Assembly (NCBI RefSeq): GCF_037975245.1
Contig: NC_092576.1
Location: 32,838,611-32,902,610 of the forward strand
From: Apostichopus japonicus
Lineage: Eukaryota; Echinodermata; Holothuroidea; Aspidochirotida; Stichopodidae
DNA length: 64,000 bases
Reading direction: 5' to 3'
This document shows positions 11,864 through 23,898 of this stretch, piece after piece. Position numbers and translations under genes: made by a program. The notes below the pieces were generated by a model, which saw nothing but the letters and a program-made list of their open reading frames with translations, was not told the origin of the DNA and searched no databases. Position 1 is the stretch's first letter; each line of letters opens with the position of its first letter.

Positions 11864-14068
11864 GTAAATTATATGAAACTCAGGTTACATATATCGATTG
11901 ATAAGTATTATCATGTTTATACATTAACTCCATGATATGATACTGTATTGTTAATATATACATTCACTGAAGTATACTTCGGGGCTTATGAATTATTCAT
12001 AGTCATTAGCAAATATTATCAATGGTAATTGTCAGAAGCCAATCATGCCGCCAAGGTCCTGTTCTCCTTTTGGCTGTTCTATTCACAGAATATCATCGAA
12101 TACAATTATATAATGAATCTGGTTCTCTAGTAATACAAACATTACAGACCTGAACGTATTTACTAGAAGAAGACTACTGTGTTACTACTTCTTACACGTC
12201 ACTACACACTCCATTCATCCCGACCCCTATATGCAGATATCTTATTTAGTATTTTTATAACAAGAATCTAATCCAGTAACCCTCTGTATCCCTCTTTATA
12301 TAGAAACTAATTAATCAATATATTATCACAAATATGATATTACCCTTTTTAAGCAGCAAATCTAATCTATGATCGTCCTAAAATTGGTAGATAAAGTAAT
12401 TGAAACAGTAGGGTTAGATTTGGCAAAAGTGAAAACTAAAGTAAAGTCATGTACACGGTAGCGTATCAATGAGAAATATATCGCCCATATTTTCCAACTG
12501 CACGCATCCTGACGTTATCACTCTACGTAATGTTTGTGCCAGCGGTTGTTAACAATACTACAAATGTTCGCACGTTTCACGAACAGACACCTATGCACAT
12601 GACGTCTCAGTTTAAATGCCGCTCAGCTCAGCATCTGACAGCGACATTGTCAGTGGTTCTCCTGTTTCACGTATTCTTTTTTTTCTTTGTTCTTTAAGTT
12701 GACTTCCTTTTCTTTAATAAAATATATTTCCCCTTATTTCTCATTGAGAGTGGTTACTAATGAAGGCAATTTAGATATAATAGATGACATTACTATAAAG
12801 TAATTTCAATTTCACACTATAAGTACATATTTTCACTAAAAAGGCTTCTTGTCACCCAATGTATTATATAACTGTAAATCTGTATGATCTTCTTGTTACT
12901 TATGAGTTTTCTTTCTAACAAAATCGACAGTCTACTGTTCAACTAGAAATGTCAGTTACATTCAATGTAAAACTTTCTGTATTGTTTTCCATACACATCG
13001 ACCAATAATGTCTTCCACCATTCTTTGTTTTCATCAAAAGTTGATATTTTTCTTTTAATGTACACATCATTCTGTTGTAGGTTTCCATCACAAAACAATT
13101 AGATTATAAAATGAAATATCATAATTGGATGGTATTCTGAAATATTCGTGAAACAAAAACACCTTTCATTGCCTTACATTGTCTCTCATTTTGCCTTACA
13201 TTGTGATATATAGTTCCATTGACAAAGCAGCAACTTACAATATACAATGAATAAGGTAACACAAATTATAAATATGTAAATATCCAAATCTAACCCAGAT
13301 GAAACGAAATAACGTTTTCCAAGCAATACAAATATAGAACACATGCTACATACACGTTTTAAATTGTGAAATAAAGATGATAAGTGTGTTCCTATAGCCA
13401 TATTTGATCCGTAGTTTATTAAACCTTACAATTAATTTGGAGGTCCATGTTACACCCTGGAATCTGTTAGAGTTCAAATCACCAGGTTTGACCAGTATCA
13501 AGCTGCAATTCAGAAATTTGACATGACGTCTCCATCAATAACTAGTTTAAAATAAGCCCAGATATGCAACTAGATCTCGACTCCAATTAAATCTACTGTA
13601 AATCGTATAACTAGGTGAATCCAAACATAGAATACCATGATAATATCGAGTAAGTCTTCCCAATGTTGTTGCAAATTTGATCACTCCTGAAGTGTCGTAG
13701 CAGTGCGGGTAGGTACTTGTTTATGTTGTTTACTTTGTGAGCCACCATTATACCCCAACCGATATCTTTGTAAGCGAGATTACACACACTCATAAACTTG
13801 GCTGAGCTTAACAGGTAATATCGTGTAACGCAGTTAAACGAGAATCCGTTTGGGACTTTTGAAATGGCCACAACTTTATTAAGGTTACCGGATTAGTTGT
13901 ACATATCGAGTACAACTGACGTTTTTCGTTTGTTTTTCTTCGTAATGAGTTATGTTCGCAAAATAAAAGAATTTTGCTTTATTTTGGCTGTTTGCGGTTC
14001 ATTACATAGTCTTTGTTTACTGTGTAAACAAATTGTTTACAGTTTAAAGACGTATAATTTTTTTCCAG

Positions 14069-14342
14069 AAAGTACCCGATAGTTGAACTCTCAGGATATA
14101 TCTCGGAGATCGGGAAGAGGGCAGCACACCAAAATAATATAAATTATACTCAAATGGATAACTTTAAGTTGGTTAGCGAGGAGGAGTCGATTCTGAATTA
14201 TGATGTAGTAGTGGGCACTAAGGATATGAGCATCACAAACAATTTATTGACTGACTTTTTGTTCAACGATTTGGAAGAATTTGAAGTGGATGGAAGGTTG
14301 GGTATGTTTGATGTACAAAACTATATCAATGCAGTTTTCTTA
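14069..14342 (+). CDS. candidate alternative or foreign exon Y
   Basis: A strong acceptor (ATTTTTTTTCCAG) is followed by an open frame without a stop up to 14357. It reads KYPIVELSGYISEIGKRAAH, later TQMDNFKLVSEEESIL and FNDLEEFEVDGRLGMF. A GTAAGA donor at 14343 would close a 274-nt exon. The peptide is acidic and non-repetitive, like real protein. It cannot sit between B and C in phase, but it is compatible as a replacement for B plus C, because it accepts exon A's phase and ends in phase 0. Alternatives are a relic of a transposon or of another gene, or a short terminal exon ending at the stop at 14355-14357. I do not recognise the family. Confidence 0.4.
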
Positions 14343-14759
14343 GTAAGAAGTATTTAGGTGCAGGTGAGAAGATTAACTGGAATGTTGGCGCAATGTACAT
14401 GTTCTACGTTCAAAGCAGATAATCATGTCAACACACCAAAACTGGAACTGATTCAGTGCGTTTTAAGTTGAGAAGACTACAATAAACTTGTCTCCATGTT
14501 CCAATACATACTATTATATTATAATGATTTGTTGTTTTGCCTGTTAAATCATCTCATTTTCCTACTATGACTCTTCTATGAGGGGAGTGGGGGTAGGGTG
14601 GGGGCGCAATGTGTTTGTTGAAAAGATAACTTCTATATGCATATAAAGGATACTGACATTTCAACAATATTTCTTATTTTCTTTGGTAAATGCACATTTT
14701 CGTTTCAAATACACCAAATTGAAAATATTATAGTGTTTTCCATTGAAGAATGATTTGAA

Positions 14760-14803
14760 AGGGTGGGTGGGGGGGGGGGGGGGGGTGGGGGGGTGGGGGG
14801 AGG
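14760..14803 (+). repeat. G-rich tract, G-quadruplex-prone
   Basis: About 44 bases almost entirely G, broken by single T or A residues, including one run longer than 15 G. Several G-runs of four or more sit close together on the plus strand, enough for a G-quadruplex. Length may be uncertain in assembly. Confidence 0.8.
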
Positions 14804-16122
14804 AGAAACTCGCAAATTTCATTGCTGCCTCACCTCCTTCCAATACTCTGTTAAACCTGTAAATTATCTTTTAAATGATGTAATTTTAAGCGAGTTTGAC
14901 TAAGTACTTGTAAAAAGGCTTCGTGGTTTCGTAAGAAACAACAAAATATATACAGAGATATTGGAAGGAAACTACCGATAAAAATATCGCATGCCATGTT
15001 GTCACCACATATTATATGTTATATATATATTATATATATGGGTATATCAGTGTATTTCAGGCAATGTATTCCTGATATCAATCCCTTTAATTTCTCATCT
15101 AATCTAACCTTTTACCATCTCACCTACTGCTGGTACTAGACGTTGCCTATCTTTGATGTGTAATTTTACCATGTACTAAAATGTCAGGAATCGAAACATG
15201 TGTTGTTAATTTCCCTTCGGTTTATACCAAGTCTTCTACTTTTGAACGGAGAGAGAGCTCCTTGTAATCTGTGTTGATTGCGTAGTAATTAGGTTTATGC
15301 GTAACTGATCACCCGAAGAAGTCGCCGGTCCCTATTTAACCCCATACCCAATTCCACTCATACAAAAAAGACACTTACCATAACATTAAGTCAAGCAAAT
15401 AACATATTTACAACATGTGATGTATCATTAAGTAAAGAAAGTATTAGGGATTGCCATGTGTTTGAAAACTATGCCCTCCAAATTAATATTGTTATGTCCA
15501 AATTGAGATCGCAGTAACGAAAATGAAATCAATATGTCCGGAAAAAATCATATCAAAAGCAATATTCATTACAATGATTTATGTATTAGAAATGTGGATT
15601 TAATTTTAACCATGGCAATTTCGTTAACGATATGCAGACGTAACATTTAACATAACTATCAATTTGGATAGTTTTGGAACAAATGTCCCTCCGTAAATCA
15701 GCCAAGGGAAGATAGCGAAGATATATCGATTGAGCTCAATGAAGGACAGATGAAGAGGGCGCTCTAGCTCTTGCTTTTTCAAATGCAATGATTTTGTTTC
15801 TTTTCTTTTAACTATTTTACTCCATTTCCACATGATCTTATCGAATATTTATAAGCTTCATGTTAGCTTATGTTAGCATCATAAGAGTACAACTACGTAA
15901 CTGCAGAATAATTTGCAATGTAGACAAATGTTAACAGTAAATCCCCAATAACTTATCGATTATGTATGACAGACGTCGACTATAGCATTTTGGTATATTT
16001 AGAATAATACTTTAATACACTGAATTCGACATATATCCGATCAACCTTTTTCAGATACATGAGGTACCTGGAAACTGTATATTTCTTCAATGTTTTTTGT
16101 TCATCGTTCCTCTCAACTCTAG

Positions 16123-16193
16123 TCACATGGAAAATTGAACAATGCTACTACAACAATACATATACCCTGAACCTTCAATCTGGTCGATGGATG
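16123..16193 (+). CDS. exon C of modular split gene
   Basis: A 71-nt segment after CTCAACTCTAG and before GTGAGT. With the one G from exon B it reads VTWKIEQCYYNNTYTLNLQS then GRWM, ending in phase 0. It shares V-x-W-K and L-N-L-Q-S-G-x-W with exon C' at 938. The frame continues open upstream to an ATG at 16059, but the acceptor at 16122 gives the phase that matches exon B, whereas an acceptor at 16054 would put a stop in frame. That phase test decides the start. Two asparagines sit in a possible N-x-T glycosylation motif (N-N-T-Y). Confidence 0.72.
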
Positions 16194-17030
16194 GTGAGTA
16201 TAAAGTGGTTTATTTCTTCTTTCATCGATGCAATATTAAATTTAAATGAACTATCAATGTCAATTAATAAAACAATGAATACATCATAGCGGAGTATTAT
16301 GTTTTCTTAGAAATGTATTTTGTGCTCTTACAATCGCCTAGACTACACTCTCTCTTTTTTTCCTTTGGTGATCATTTGAGTAATTGCATTCCAGAAGAGA
16401 TATTAAGACAGGGACATGTTATCAATAATTAACTCTAAAAATCCCGGTCATATCCGCCCACCATAACGGATGAAAAATTGTAACAAAAAAAAAACGGCAT
16501 CACCAAGATTAACCTGAGTTTGGGATAATTACGAACAAGCATGTGGTTTGGGGAAATTTTGTATGATTCCCACCCTCCAACCCACCCCCTAACTCTCCGA
16601 GAAAAACAAATAACGAATAACGAAGATACTACTACCTATTATACCAGTAATGAAACATATTAATTATATGTCTACCAAAGAAATGTTTCATATAAAAACA
16701 TCCATACAGGTATATAAACAACACCACTAAGGCAAATGGACAAACATGCGCATTCACTCAAAGCTGCTATCGTTCCTTAGGAAATACAACTGTAATGAAA
16801 ATGTTTGTTTTTATCAAATATGTATTTCATGCTGATCTCCTCATATCAGAGATAAAATTTATGTGTAACGAATGATGTTTATCTTTTTATAGTTTTATCC
16901 TCGTTGAGTATTTTCTATTTTCTATGATGAAAAGATATATTTCCTGATTCCACTTACCAATGTCTTGATGAAGTTTATGACGTCATACATGTATTGGTCT
17001 GATCATCGTTTCTCTTGCTTTTAACTACAG

Positions 17031-17078
17031 CACAGTGATACTAGACAGGAGATAACAGATACAAAGTATAATGATACG
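17031..17078 (+). CDS. exon D, copy 1
   Basis: A 48-nt segment, 16 codons in phase 0 at both ends, between TTAACTACAG and GTAGGT. It reads HSDTRQEITDTKYNDT. Exon C ends in phase 0, so the join is clean. A second copy lies at 18561. Because both are multiples of three with phase 0 borders they could be used singly, together or skipped without breaking the frame. It is a polar segment with threonines and aspartates, likely surface-exposed. Function unknown. Confidence 0.58.
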
Positions 17079-17181
17079 GTAGGTTGATGGGTATTGTATT
17101 ATACTCATAATCGGTGGTTTGACCTGACTCAAATGTAATTATATGGTTTTAATATAAACCGTTTGGAAAAATTTATTTCAG

Positions 17182-17212
17182 CACGCGTACAGTGACTATA
17201 TGAGAAGGATCG
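17182..17212 (+). CDS. exon H, copy 1
   Basis: A 31-nt segment after an A-plus-T-rich TTTATTTCAG acceptor and before a weaker GTGTAA donor. It reads HAYSDYMRRI and leaves one G, which exactly suits exon E when E is read as GEKFSDKLA. An alternative donor at 17277 would give a 95-nt exon with a hydrophobic run ending in basic residues, but that leaves a phase that meets an in-frame stop in exon E. The second copy (18712-18742) is identical. Confidence 0.42.
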
Positions 17213-18560
17213 GTGTAATGGGGACTTCTATATTATCAATCTGGCATTTTCAAATAAGGTTAAAATTAAGGACGAGGTAACAACATATCTTCTATATATA
17301 GATGTGTCAGAAACCTATCGGTGTTCAACTTTAAAGCTATTTCGAGCTCATATAATAACATGATAGGAAAGGTTCTGTTAAGTCTACGCATGCGTACCAC
17401 GGACGACTGTACCTGTATTATATTTAGCAATCTGTGGTAAATTGTTCACAGTCTGCTGATATCATACATAAACGTAAGAGAAACGATAACAGTAAATAAT
17501 AGAAAATAGTCTTCCATCAATCAAAGTAGGAACGCGGGAATGAATTATAGAAAATATAGAACAAACCACTAATCTACAAAATACGAACAAACAACTATAC
17601 TATGAGGAGAAACAATAAATCTTAGATACATTGATGTTATTGTGGGGCTGTAAATATGACTTGTTATAAGAATATGGTTAATTTTAAGGTCAAACTCTTC
17701 TTTAGAAAAAGAGCGATTTGCAATTGTACAAATATGTGTTTTGGGAGAAGAGGACGATATGCATTCGAAATGAGTCAAAGTTGATCAACGAAGCACTAAT
17801 GTAGAACAAAGTCAGACATTCCCGCAGAAAATAAAAATAAAACAAAATAGAATATTAACTCTAATCAGTTTCCAAACTAGTAAAATATCTTTAACTACTG
17901 TACAACTGATTAATTGCATTCCAGAAGAGATATTAAGACAGGGACATGTTATCAATAATTAACTCTAAAAATCCCGGTCATATCCGCCCACTATAACGGA
18001 TGAAAAATTGTAACAAAAAAAAAACGGCATCACCAAGATTAACCTGAGTTTGGGATAATTACGAACAAGCATGTGGTTTGGGGAAATTTTGTATGATTCC
18101 CACCCTCCAACCCACCCCCGAACTCTCCGAGAAAAACAAATAACGAATAACGAAGATACTACTACCTATTATACCAGTAATGAAACATATTAATTATATG
18201 TCTACCAAAGAAATGTTTCATGTAAAAACATCCATACATGTATATAAACAACACCACTAAGGCAAATGGACAAACATGCGCATTCACTCAAAGCTGCTAT
18301 CGTTCCTTAGGAAATACAACTGTAATGAAAATGTTTGTTTTTATCAAATATGTATTTCATGCTGATCTCCTCATATCAGAGATAAAATTTATGTGTAACG
18401 AATGATGTTTATCTTTTTATAGTTTTATCCTCTTTGAGTATTTTCTATTTTCTTTGATGAAAAGATATATTTCCTGATTCGACTTACCAATGTCTTGATG
18501 AAGTTTATGACGTCATACATGTATTGGTCTGATCATGGTTTCTCTTGCTTTTAACTACAG

Positions 18561-18608
18561 CACCGTGATACTAGACAGGAGATAACATATACAAAGTATA
18601 ATCATATG
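18561..18608 (+). CDS. exon D, copy 2 (diverged)
   Basis: Second copy of exon D with intact splice borders and frame, reading HRDTRQEITYTKYNHM. Compared with copy 1, four of 48 bases differ and each changes an amino acid (Ser/Arg, Asp/Tyr, Asp/His, Thr/Met). Three of the four replace a polar or acidic residue with a basic or aromatic one. It could be a mutually exclusive alternative exon. Confidence 0.55.
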
Positions 18609-18711
18609 GTAGGTTGATGGGTATTGTATTATACTCATAATCGTTGGTTTGACCTGACTCAAATGTAATTATATGGTTTTAATATAAACCGTTTGGAAAA
18701 ATTTATTTCAG

Positions 18712-18742
18712 CACGCGTACAGTGACTATATGAGAAGGATCG
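18712..18742 (+). CDS. exon H, copy 2
   Basis: Identical to exon H at 17182 with the same acceptor and donor, carried in the tandem duplication. Reads HAYSDYMRRI plus one base. Confidence 0.4.
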
Positions 18743-19437
18743 GTGTAATGGGGACTTCTATATTATCAATCTGGCATTTTCAAATAAGGTTAAAATTAAG
18801 GACGAGGTAACAACATATCTTCTATATATAGATGTGTCAGAAACCTATCGGTGTTCAACTTTAAAGCTATTTCGAGCTCATATAATAACATGATAGGAAA
18901 GGTTCTGTTAAGTCTACGCATGCGTACCACGGACGACTGTACCTGTATTATATTTAGCAATCTGTGGTAAATTGTTCACAGTCTGCTGATATCATACATA
19001 AACGTAAGAGAAACGATAACAGTAAATAATAGAAAATAGTCTTCCATCAATCAAAGTAGGAACGCGGGAATGAATTATAGAAAATAAAGAACAAACCACT
19101 AATCTACAAAATACGAACAAACAACTATACTATGAGGAGAAACAATAAATCTTAGATACATTGATGTTATTGTGGGGCTGTAAATATGACTTGTTATAAG
19201 AATATGGTTAATTTTAAGGTCAAACTCTTCTTTAGAAAAAGAGCGATTTGCAATTGTACAAATATGTGTTTCGGGAGAAGAGGACGATATGCATTCGAAA
19301 TGAGTCAAAGTTGATCAACGAAGCACTAATGTAGAACAAAGTCAGACATTCCCGCAGAAAATAAAAATAAAACAAAATAGAATATTAACTCTAATCAGTT
19401 TCCAAACTAGTAAAATATCTTTAACTACTGTACAACT

Positions 19438-21410
19438 ATAAGACGAAATATTTCATTCAAAATCAGAATAAAAGTTTACGAAAATGGAAAAAGAAAAGAT
19501 AAGTTGAATCAATAAAAGAAATAAGATATATGAAATAAATAACTTCACAGTTTAAAACTGACATTGACACAATGTGTGAATATACGTTGTTGATACACTA
19601 ATAATATGATATGGTCAATATTATTGAAACTGATCATCGTAGCTATTAGTGTTATTGCTTTGTCACATATTTTAGAGGGCGCTTTTGCATGATGGTCAAA
19701 AACATATATTAAGGATTATAAAATCCCGTTGTCTGAGCTCCTATCCGTGTGTGTGTGTGTGTGAAGGTCTAAGCTGAGTTAAGCTCTGACTTGGAACAGA
19801 GGACGGGACGTGAGGATTACTGATGCTGTGATGGTTCAGCACGATATTCATGATATGCGACGATTGCAAGTGTTTTGTGAGATGTCAAATACCCAGTGTT
19901 ATAGTAATACAATATGCTGAAATTGCTACTGCTGGGGAAGTATTAGAACTCTACTACGAGGGTAAACCAGCCCTCACGCCCTGGACTTTTCATTTTCTAC
20001 AAAATGTTTATAAGCACAACCTTTTGTATGCAATTACTTATAATGACCATATGTATAGTGCAAATATACCTCGGAATGCACCATTTGACTCTTAATTTCG
20101 AAGACGACCCACCAGATGGAACTCGGCTTTAATGAACCCATGATATACCCCTGCTTATTATGAAACCATTCGATGTACCTCCGGCCATCCCTAATAGATT
20201 CAGGTGTTGCCTAAGTCAGTCCGAGAAAGTTGACTGTTTAACGTCACAAACTTGAATTTAGAGCTACTTATATAGACACAACTTATAGTGTAAATATGGT
20301 TCGGAATACATCACCCGACGTAATGTTTACTTGTTCCGGAGGAGGGGTTACAAGCCCCCAACATGAGAGTCGGTATCAATTAGGCCTACCCCTGAATGGT
20401 CGCTCCTTTTTAAAACAAAATCCATAATTCGCCACTGGTTCGGCTATAAAGTTTTATTTCCAATCTAAATCAGTTGCAATTTTGGCTTGATTTGACATTT
20501 TCTTCAAAATCTGTCATGTGTTTAAGGGTGCTTATATAAACCTAGCGTAATGCATAAATATACATTAGATGCACCATTTCACTTCTAAATATATTTTTTT
20601 CTGACAAAGGGCCAGGGGCGTTGGCTTCATTACCATGGCAGCACCCACCCCTTTTTTTTTCCATACAATCATTTATTCTCCGCTATTCCCATGGTAAAGG
20701 CCCCTACCTTATTTCGAAGCATTCAGCTTTTACAACCCTCGGTTGATGTTATCAAATTATTCAATCCATTTATAAGATTTAAAGGGTAAGGAGACTCGCC
20801 CAAACCGCCCTCTGAAAAAAAGTTAACTTTCCATTGCCTAGCAAGTGAAGTTTTTTTTTCGCTACACAATTATGTAGACAGTAATGAAATGTGACACCTT
20901 GTTGTCTTTAGGTGGACCTGAGATGTCCATCGATGCTGTATACACTGTGTCGTTGGTATTAACCCTTAACTGTGTGTATTGACTGTACAATAGTGCCTAA
21001 TTACGAACTATCAAGATATGTGTGTAATTACGCTGTACATTTGTAGTACTAACCAAGTATTAAATAGCTCGGTGTATAAATAGAACGTCAGGATAGGTAC
21101 GGTAGAAATCATCTGACGTGCACTTGCAGAAACATTCAACAATTTTGTTCAATAAAACTGTGATTTGCGATATAACACGCCCAGTAGGCTGCTAGTTGCA
21201 ATACAGTATTTTAGTTGTTATGCGTTCTGCAACTAGTACTGTTGTATACACTGTTGTATTAACGGAGATCGCTGGTGGTATCTAACAGGGCTGTTACACC
21301 TCGTTCGATTTAGGTCAGATTACCCGCCACAGACGTTTCTTTAAACACAAGTCTTTAATCCCTTGAAAGCTTCTTGAGCTTTAAATACAATTCATAGTCA
21401 GCATCAATTA
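19438..21410 (+). other. intron, no supported gene
   Basis: Part of the long intron before exon E. Contains a short (GT)n near 19748 and an 81-codon frame at 19850-20095 without splice borders or recognisable domain. The stretch 20,100-20,830 has diverged repeat-like sentences (gaatgcaccatttga-type phrases near 20,070, 20,290 and 20,560). Confidence 0.45.
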
Positions 21411-21794
21411 TTGAATAAATAAATAAATAAATAATAAATATCATATATTAAAGTGCTGTTATCATGAAATAAAACATGCTCAAGAGCACTGTACAAAAGA
21501 ACCAATACCTTGAATATAAAATTACCAAACTTAAGAAAACCTAAAAGTAATAACAACAGCAGTAAAAGTAGAAGTAAAACATGCTCAAGAGGACTGCACA
21601 AAAGAACCAAAACCTGGAATATAAAAATACCAAACTTAAGAAAACCTAAAAGTAATAACAACAGCAGTAAAAGTAAAACCTGATAAAAGACAGGGTAATA
21701 AACCACAAAAAATAAAATAAAAAATATAAATATACATAAATATACATAAATATGGGCACAGTAAAGTGAATAAAACAAAGAAAAGTGAATAAGA

Positions 21795-22025
21795 TTAATG
21801 CCCATACTCGAGCCTAAAAAGATACGTTTTCAAGTGCTTCTTAAAAGTGTCAATATGTGTGATATTTCTTAAGTGATGGGGAAGAGAATTCCAGAGTTTA
21901 GGACCTGCAGCACTAAAAGAACAATCTCCATATGTGACTTTGTTAGTATGAGGAATGAATAGAGAAAGATGACTTTGGGACCGTAATGCCCTAGCTGGCG
22001 TGTAGCGTTTAACTAAATCAGACAT
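21795..22025 (-). pseudogene. C-terminal part of LINE ORF2, displaced by frameshift
   Basis: 76 codons reading MSDLVKRYTPARALRSQS, then a YGDCSF segment and LWNSLPHHLRN, ending FKKHLKTYLF. This is the characteristic C-terminal tail of CR1/L2 ORF2 proteins and belongs directly after the 563-codon frame. The join is broken by a tandem 13-bp repeat (GTTACATGTCTGA twice on the minus strand), which shifts the frame and adds a stop. Confidence 0.9.
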
Positions 22026-22030
22026 GTAAC

Positions 22031-23722
22031 TCAGACATGTAACATCAGAGATTGATCATTAAGAATACGAAAAACGTGCAGAATGAGTTTGTAGTCTATC
22101 CGGCGATGAATTGGTAACCAATGCAGGTCACGGAGTACAGGAGTAATGTGTTCGTAACGACGGGTTCTGGTGATGATTCTGGCAGCCGTAGTCTGGACCC
22201 TCTGTAGTTTTTTTATTGAGGAGCATGACGTTCCATTCAGGAGAGCATTACAGTAATCGAGACGAGATGTAACCAGCGAATGGACGAGAGACTTGGTTAC
22301 CTCCTCGTTAAGGGATGGACGAATTCTCCCGATGATACGTAATTGGTTGTAGCAAGACCGACTAATTAAATTGATAAGGTTTTCCATAGACAAATATGAG
22401 TCAAATAACACACCAAGATTCCGTACTGATGAAGAGGGTGGAATGACATCATTGCCCATTCTCAATGAAGGAAGGTGGATCGTTCGTTTGCTATGCTTTG
22501 AATGGAAAAATATCACGTCTGTCTTGTCATCGTTAAGCTTAAGCATGTTATCAGCCATCCATTTTCTGACATCTTCAAGACATGTCTCCAATATATGTAG
22601 AGGAATAATTGCATCAGGAGAATCAAGTGGCTTAAACGAAAGGTAAATTTGGGTGTCGTCAGCATACATCTGGTAATCAAGGCCATGCTGCCTTATAAGA
22701 TCGCCCAGTGGTTTAGTATACATGGTGTATAACTTTGGTCCTAGTACTGATCCCTGGGGAACACCATATTTAAGTAACAGAGGTGCAGATTTTATGTTAT
22801 CAATGATGACGGACTGGCGTCTATTTTGAAGATAAGAAGTCATCCATTTTAAGGCGTTTCCGGTTATTCCATACACATTACGAAGCCGATTTAGCAAAAT
22901 TGAGTGATCGATGGTGTCAAATGCAGCAGATAAATCCAGTAAAACTAATGCTACTGCCTTTCCGTCATCTATGTTATGCATGATGTCGGAATGTACCTTG
23001 ATTAGGGCTGTTTCGGTCGAATGTAACTTGGTATAGGCACTTTGATATTTTTCTTGAAGTTCGTTGTCGTCCATGTACTGATCGAGGCGCCGAGCAACAA
23101 CTTTCTCTAATACCTTTGACAAGAAGCTAAGGTTTGAGACAGGACGGTAGTTTCCAAGGATATTCTGATCTAGGGTTGCCTTCTTCAAATGAGGTCGAAT
23201 GTGCGCATACTTGAAGTTATCGGGTACTTCACCATTCCGAAGAGATGTGTTTATCAGTGATGTAATAATCGGTAGTAGAGGCTCCAGGCAATCTTTGAGT
23301 AACCAGGTAGGAATAGGATCCATTTCACAGGATGTGTTACTGGATTTGTTTATAATGTTTCTAATCTCATCATCGGTTGCTGGATCAAAATTTGACAGAT
23401 TGATCATGACATCGGCAACTGAGTCCCCTTCGACAGGCGTATCATGGCAGTTTATTAAATTGTCACGGATATATGATATTTTGTTAACATAAAACTCACC
23501 GAATTGGTTGGCAAGCTCTTTAGCTGATGTATAACACGGAAGTAGGACGGAAGACTGTTCACCCAACAAATGTCGGGCAACCCTATATATGCCCTTCGTG
23601 TCTCCGCGGCATTCTGTAAGTTTACTCACATAGTAATTCCTGCGAGCACTGACCAAGAGCTTGTTAACAACTCTACATTGTTCTCTATAAATTTGACGAT
23701 GTATTTCCAGACGATGCTTCAA
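22031..23722 (-). CDS. LINE ORF2 reverse transcriptase segment
   Basis: 563 open codons with the reverse transcriptase blocks in order. NYRPVSNLS lies near residue 191, the LDLSAAFDT block at 262-270 (first catalytic Asp), VPQGSVLGP at 321, and YADDTQIY at 353-360 with the catalytic Asp pair. These motifs and the later C-terminal 'LWNSLP' tail are those of the CR1/L2 superclade. The true frame continues upstream past the listed ATG: HAPLCHK and PWYTDEL, also typical of this group, are readable on the minus strand from about 23865 to 23760. The frame ends at a stop created by a 13-bp tandem duplication near 22018-22050. It copies LINE RNA at the target site. Confidence 0.93.
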   Translation of the reverse strand: MKHRLEIHRQIYREQCRVVNKLLVSARRNYYVSKLTECRGDTKGIYRVARHLLGEQSSVLLPCYTSAKELANQFGEFYVNKISYIRDNLINCHDTPVEGDSVADVMINLSNFDPATDDEIRNIINKSSNTSCEMDPIPTWLLKDCLEPLLPIITSLINTSLRNGEVPDNFKYAHIRPHLKKATLDQNILGNYRPVSNLSFLSKVLEKVVARRLDQYMDDNELQEKYQSAYTKLHSTETALIKVHSDIMHNIDDGKAVALVLLDLSAAFDTIDHSILLNRLRNVYGITGNALKWMTSYLQNRRQSVIIDNIKSAPLLLKYGVPQGSVLGPKLYTMYTKPLGDLIRQHGLDYQMYADDTQIYLSFKPLDSPDAIIPLHILETCLEDVRKWMADNMLKLNDDKTDVIFFHSKHSKRTIHLPSLRMGNDVIPPSSSVRNLGVLFDSYLSMENLINLISRSCYNQLRIIGRIRPSLNEEVTKSLVHSLVTSRLDYCNALLNGTSCSSIKKLQRVQTTAARIITRTRRYEHITPVLRDLHWLPIHRRIDYKLILHVFRILNDQSLMLHV

Positions 23723-23898
23723 CCGAGTTCGCTCCAGCCTCCTACGTTCTTTTTTTGCTATATGTAACTCATCAGTATACCAAGGAGAATGTGGTCTAAG
23801 AATTATGGTTTTATGACACAGTGGTGCGTGAAGATCAATAATATCACGGATTCCGGAAGTGTAAGATGATAAAATATCGTCAATTGAAGGGTCTTCTG

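Larger units (their letters stand above)
11864..16122 (+). other. intron with candidate extra exon and G-rich tract
   Basis: Lies between exons B and C. Contains the open segment at 14069-14342, a G-rich run at 14760-14803, and a small hairpin (CTGACA/TGTCAG near 12635-12655). An open frame on the minus strand at 13611-13871 lacks splice or homology support. Confidence 0.5.
16378..17907. repeat. 1,530-bp tandem duplication, copy 1
   Basis: The block beginning GAGTAATTGCATTCC recurs 1,530 bases to the right and ends at TACAACT. The two copies are adjacent in direct orientation and differ at about 15 positions, so the duplication is recent. Each contains one copy of exon D and one of exon H with their splice sites. 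The minus-strand 69-codon frame at 17569-17778 (again at 19099-19308) is carried passively. Confidence 0.97.
17908..19437. repeat. 1,530-bp tandem duplication, copy 2
   Basis: Direct adjacent copy of 16378-17907. Differences are few and scattered, except four inside the 48-bp exon D and four in the 130 or so bases before it. The last 470 bases are almost identical to copy 1. Confidence 0.97.

Noticed and set aside
13611-13871. 86-codon minus-strand frame
   Set aside because: Open, but it starts at GTG rather than ATG, has no splice edges or known motif, and lies opposite the modular gene's intron.
17569-17778. 69-codon minus-strand frame, repeated at 19099-19308
   Set aside because: Its presence twice is explained by the recent 1,530-bp duplication, not by conservation.
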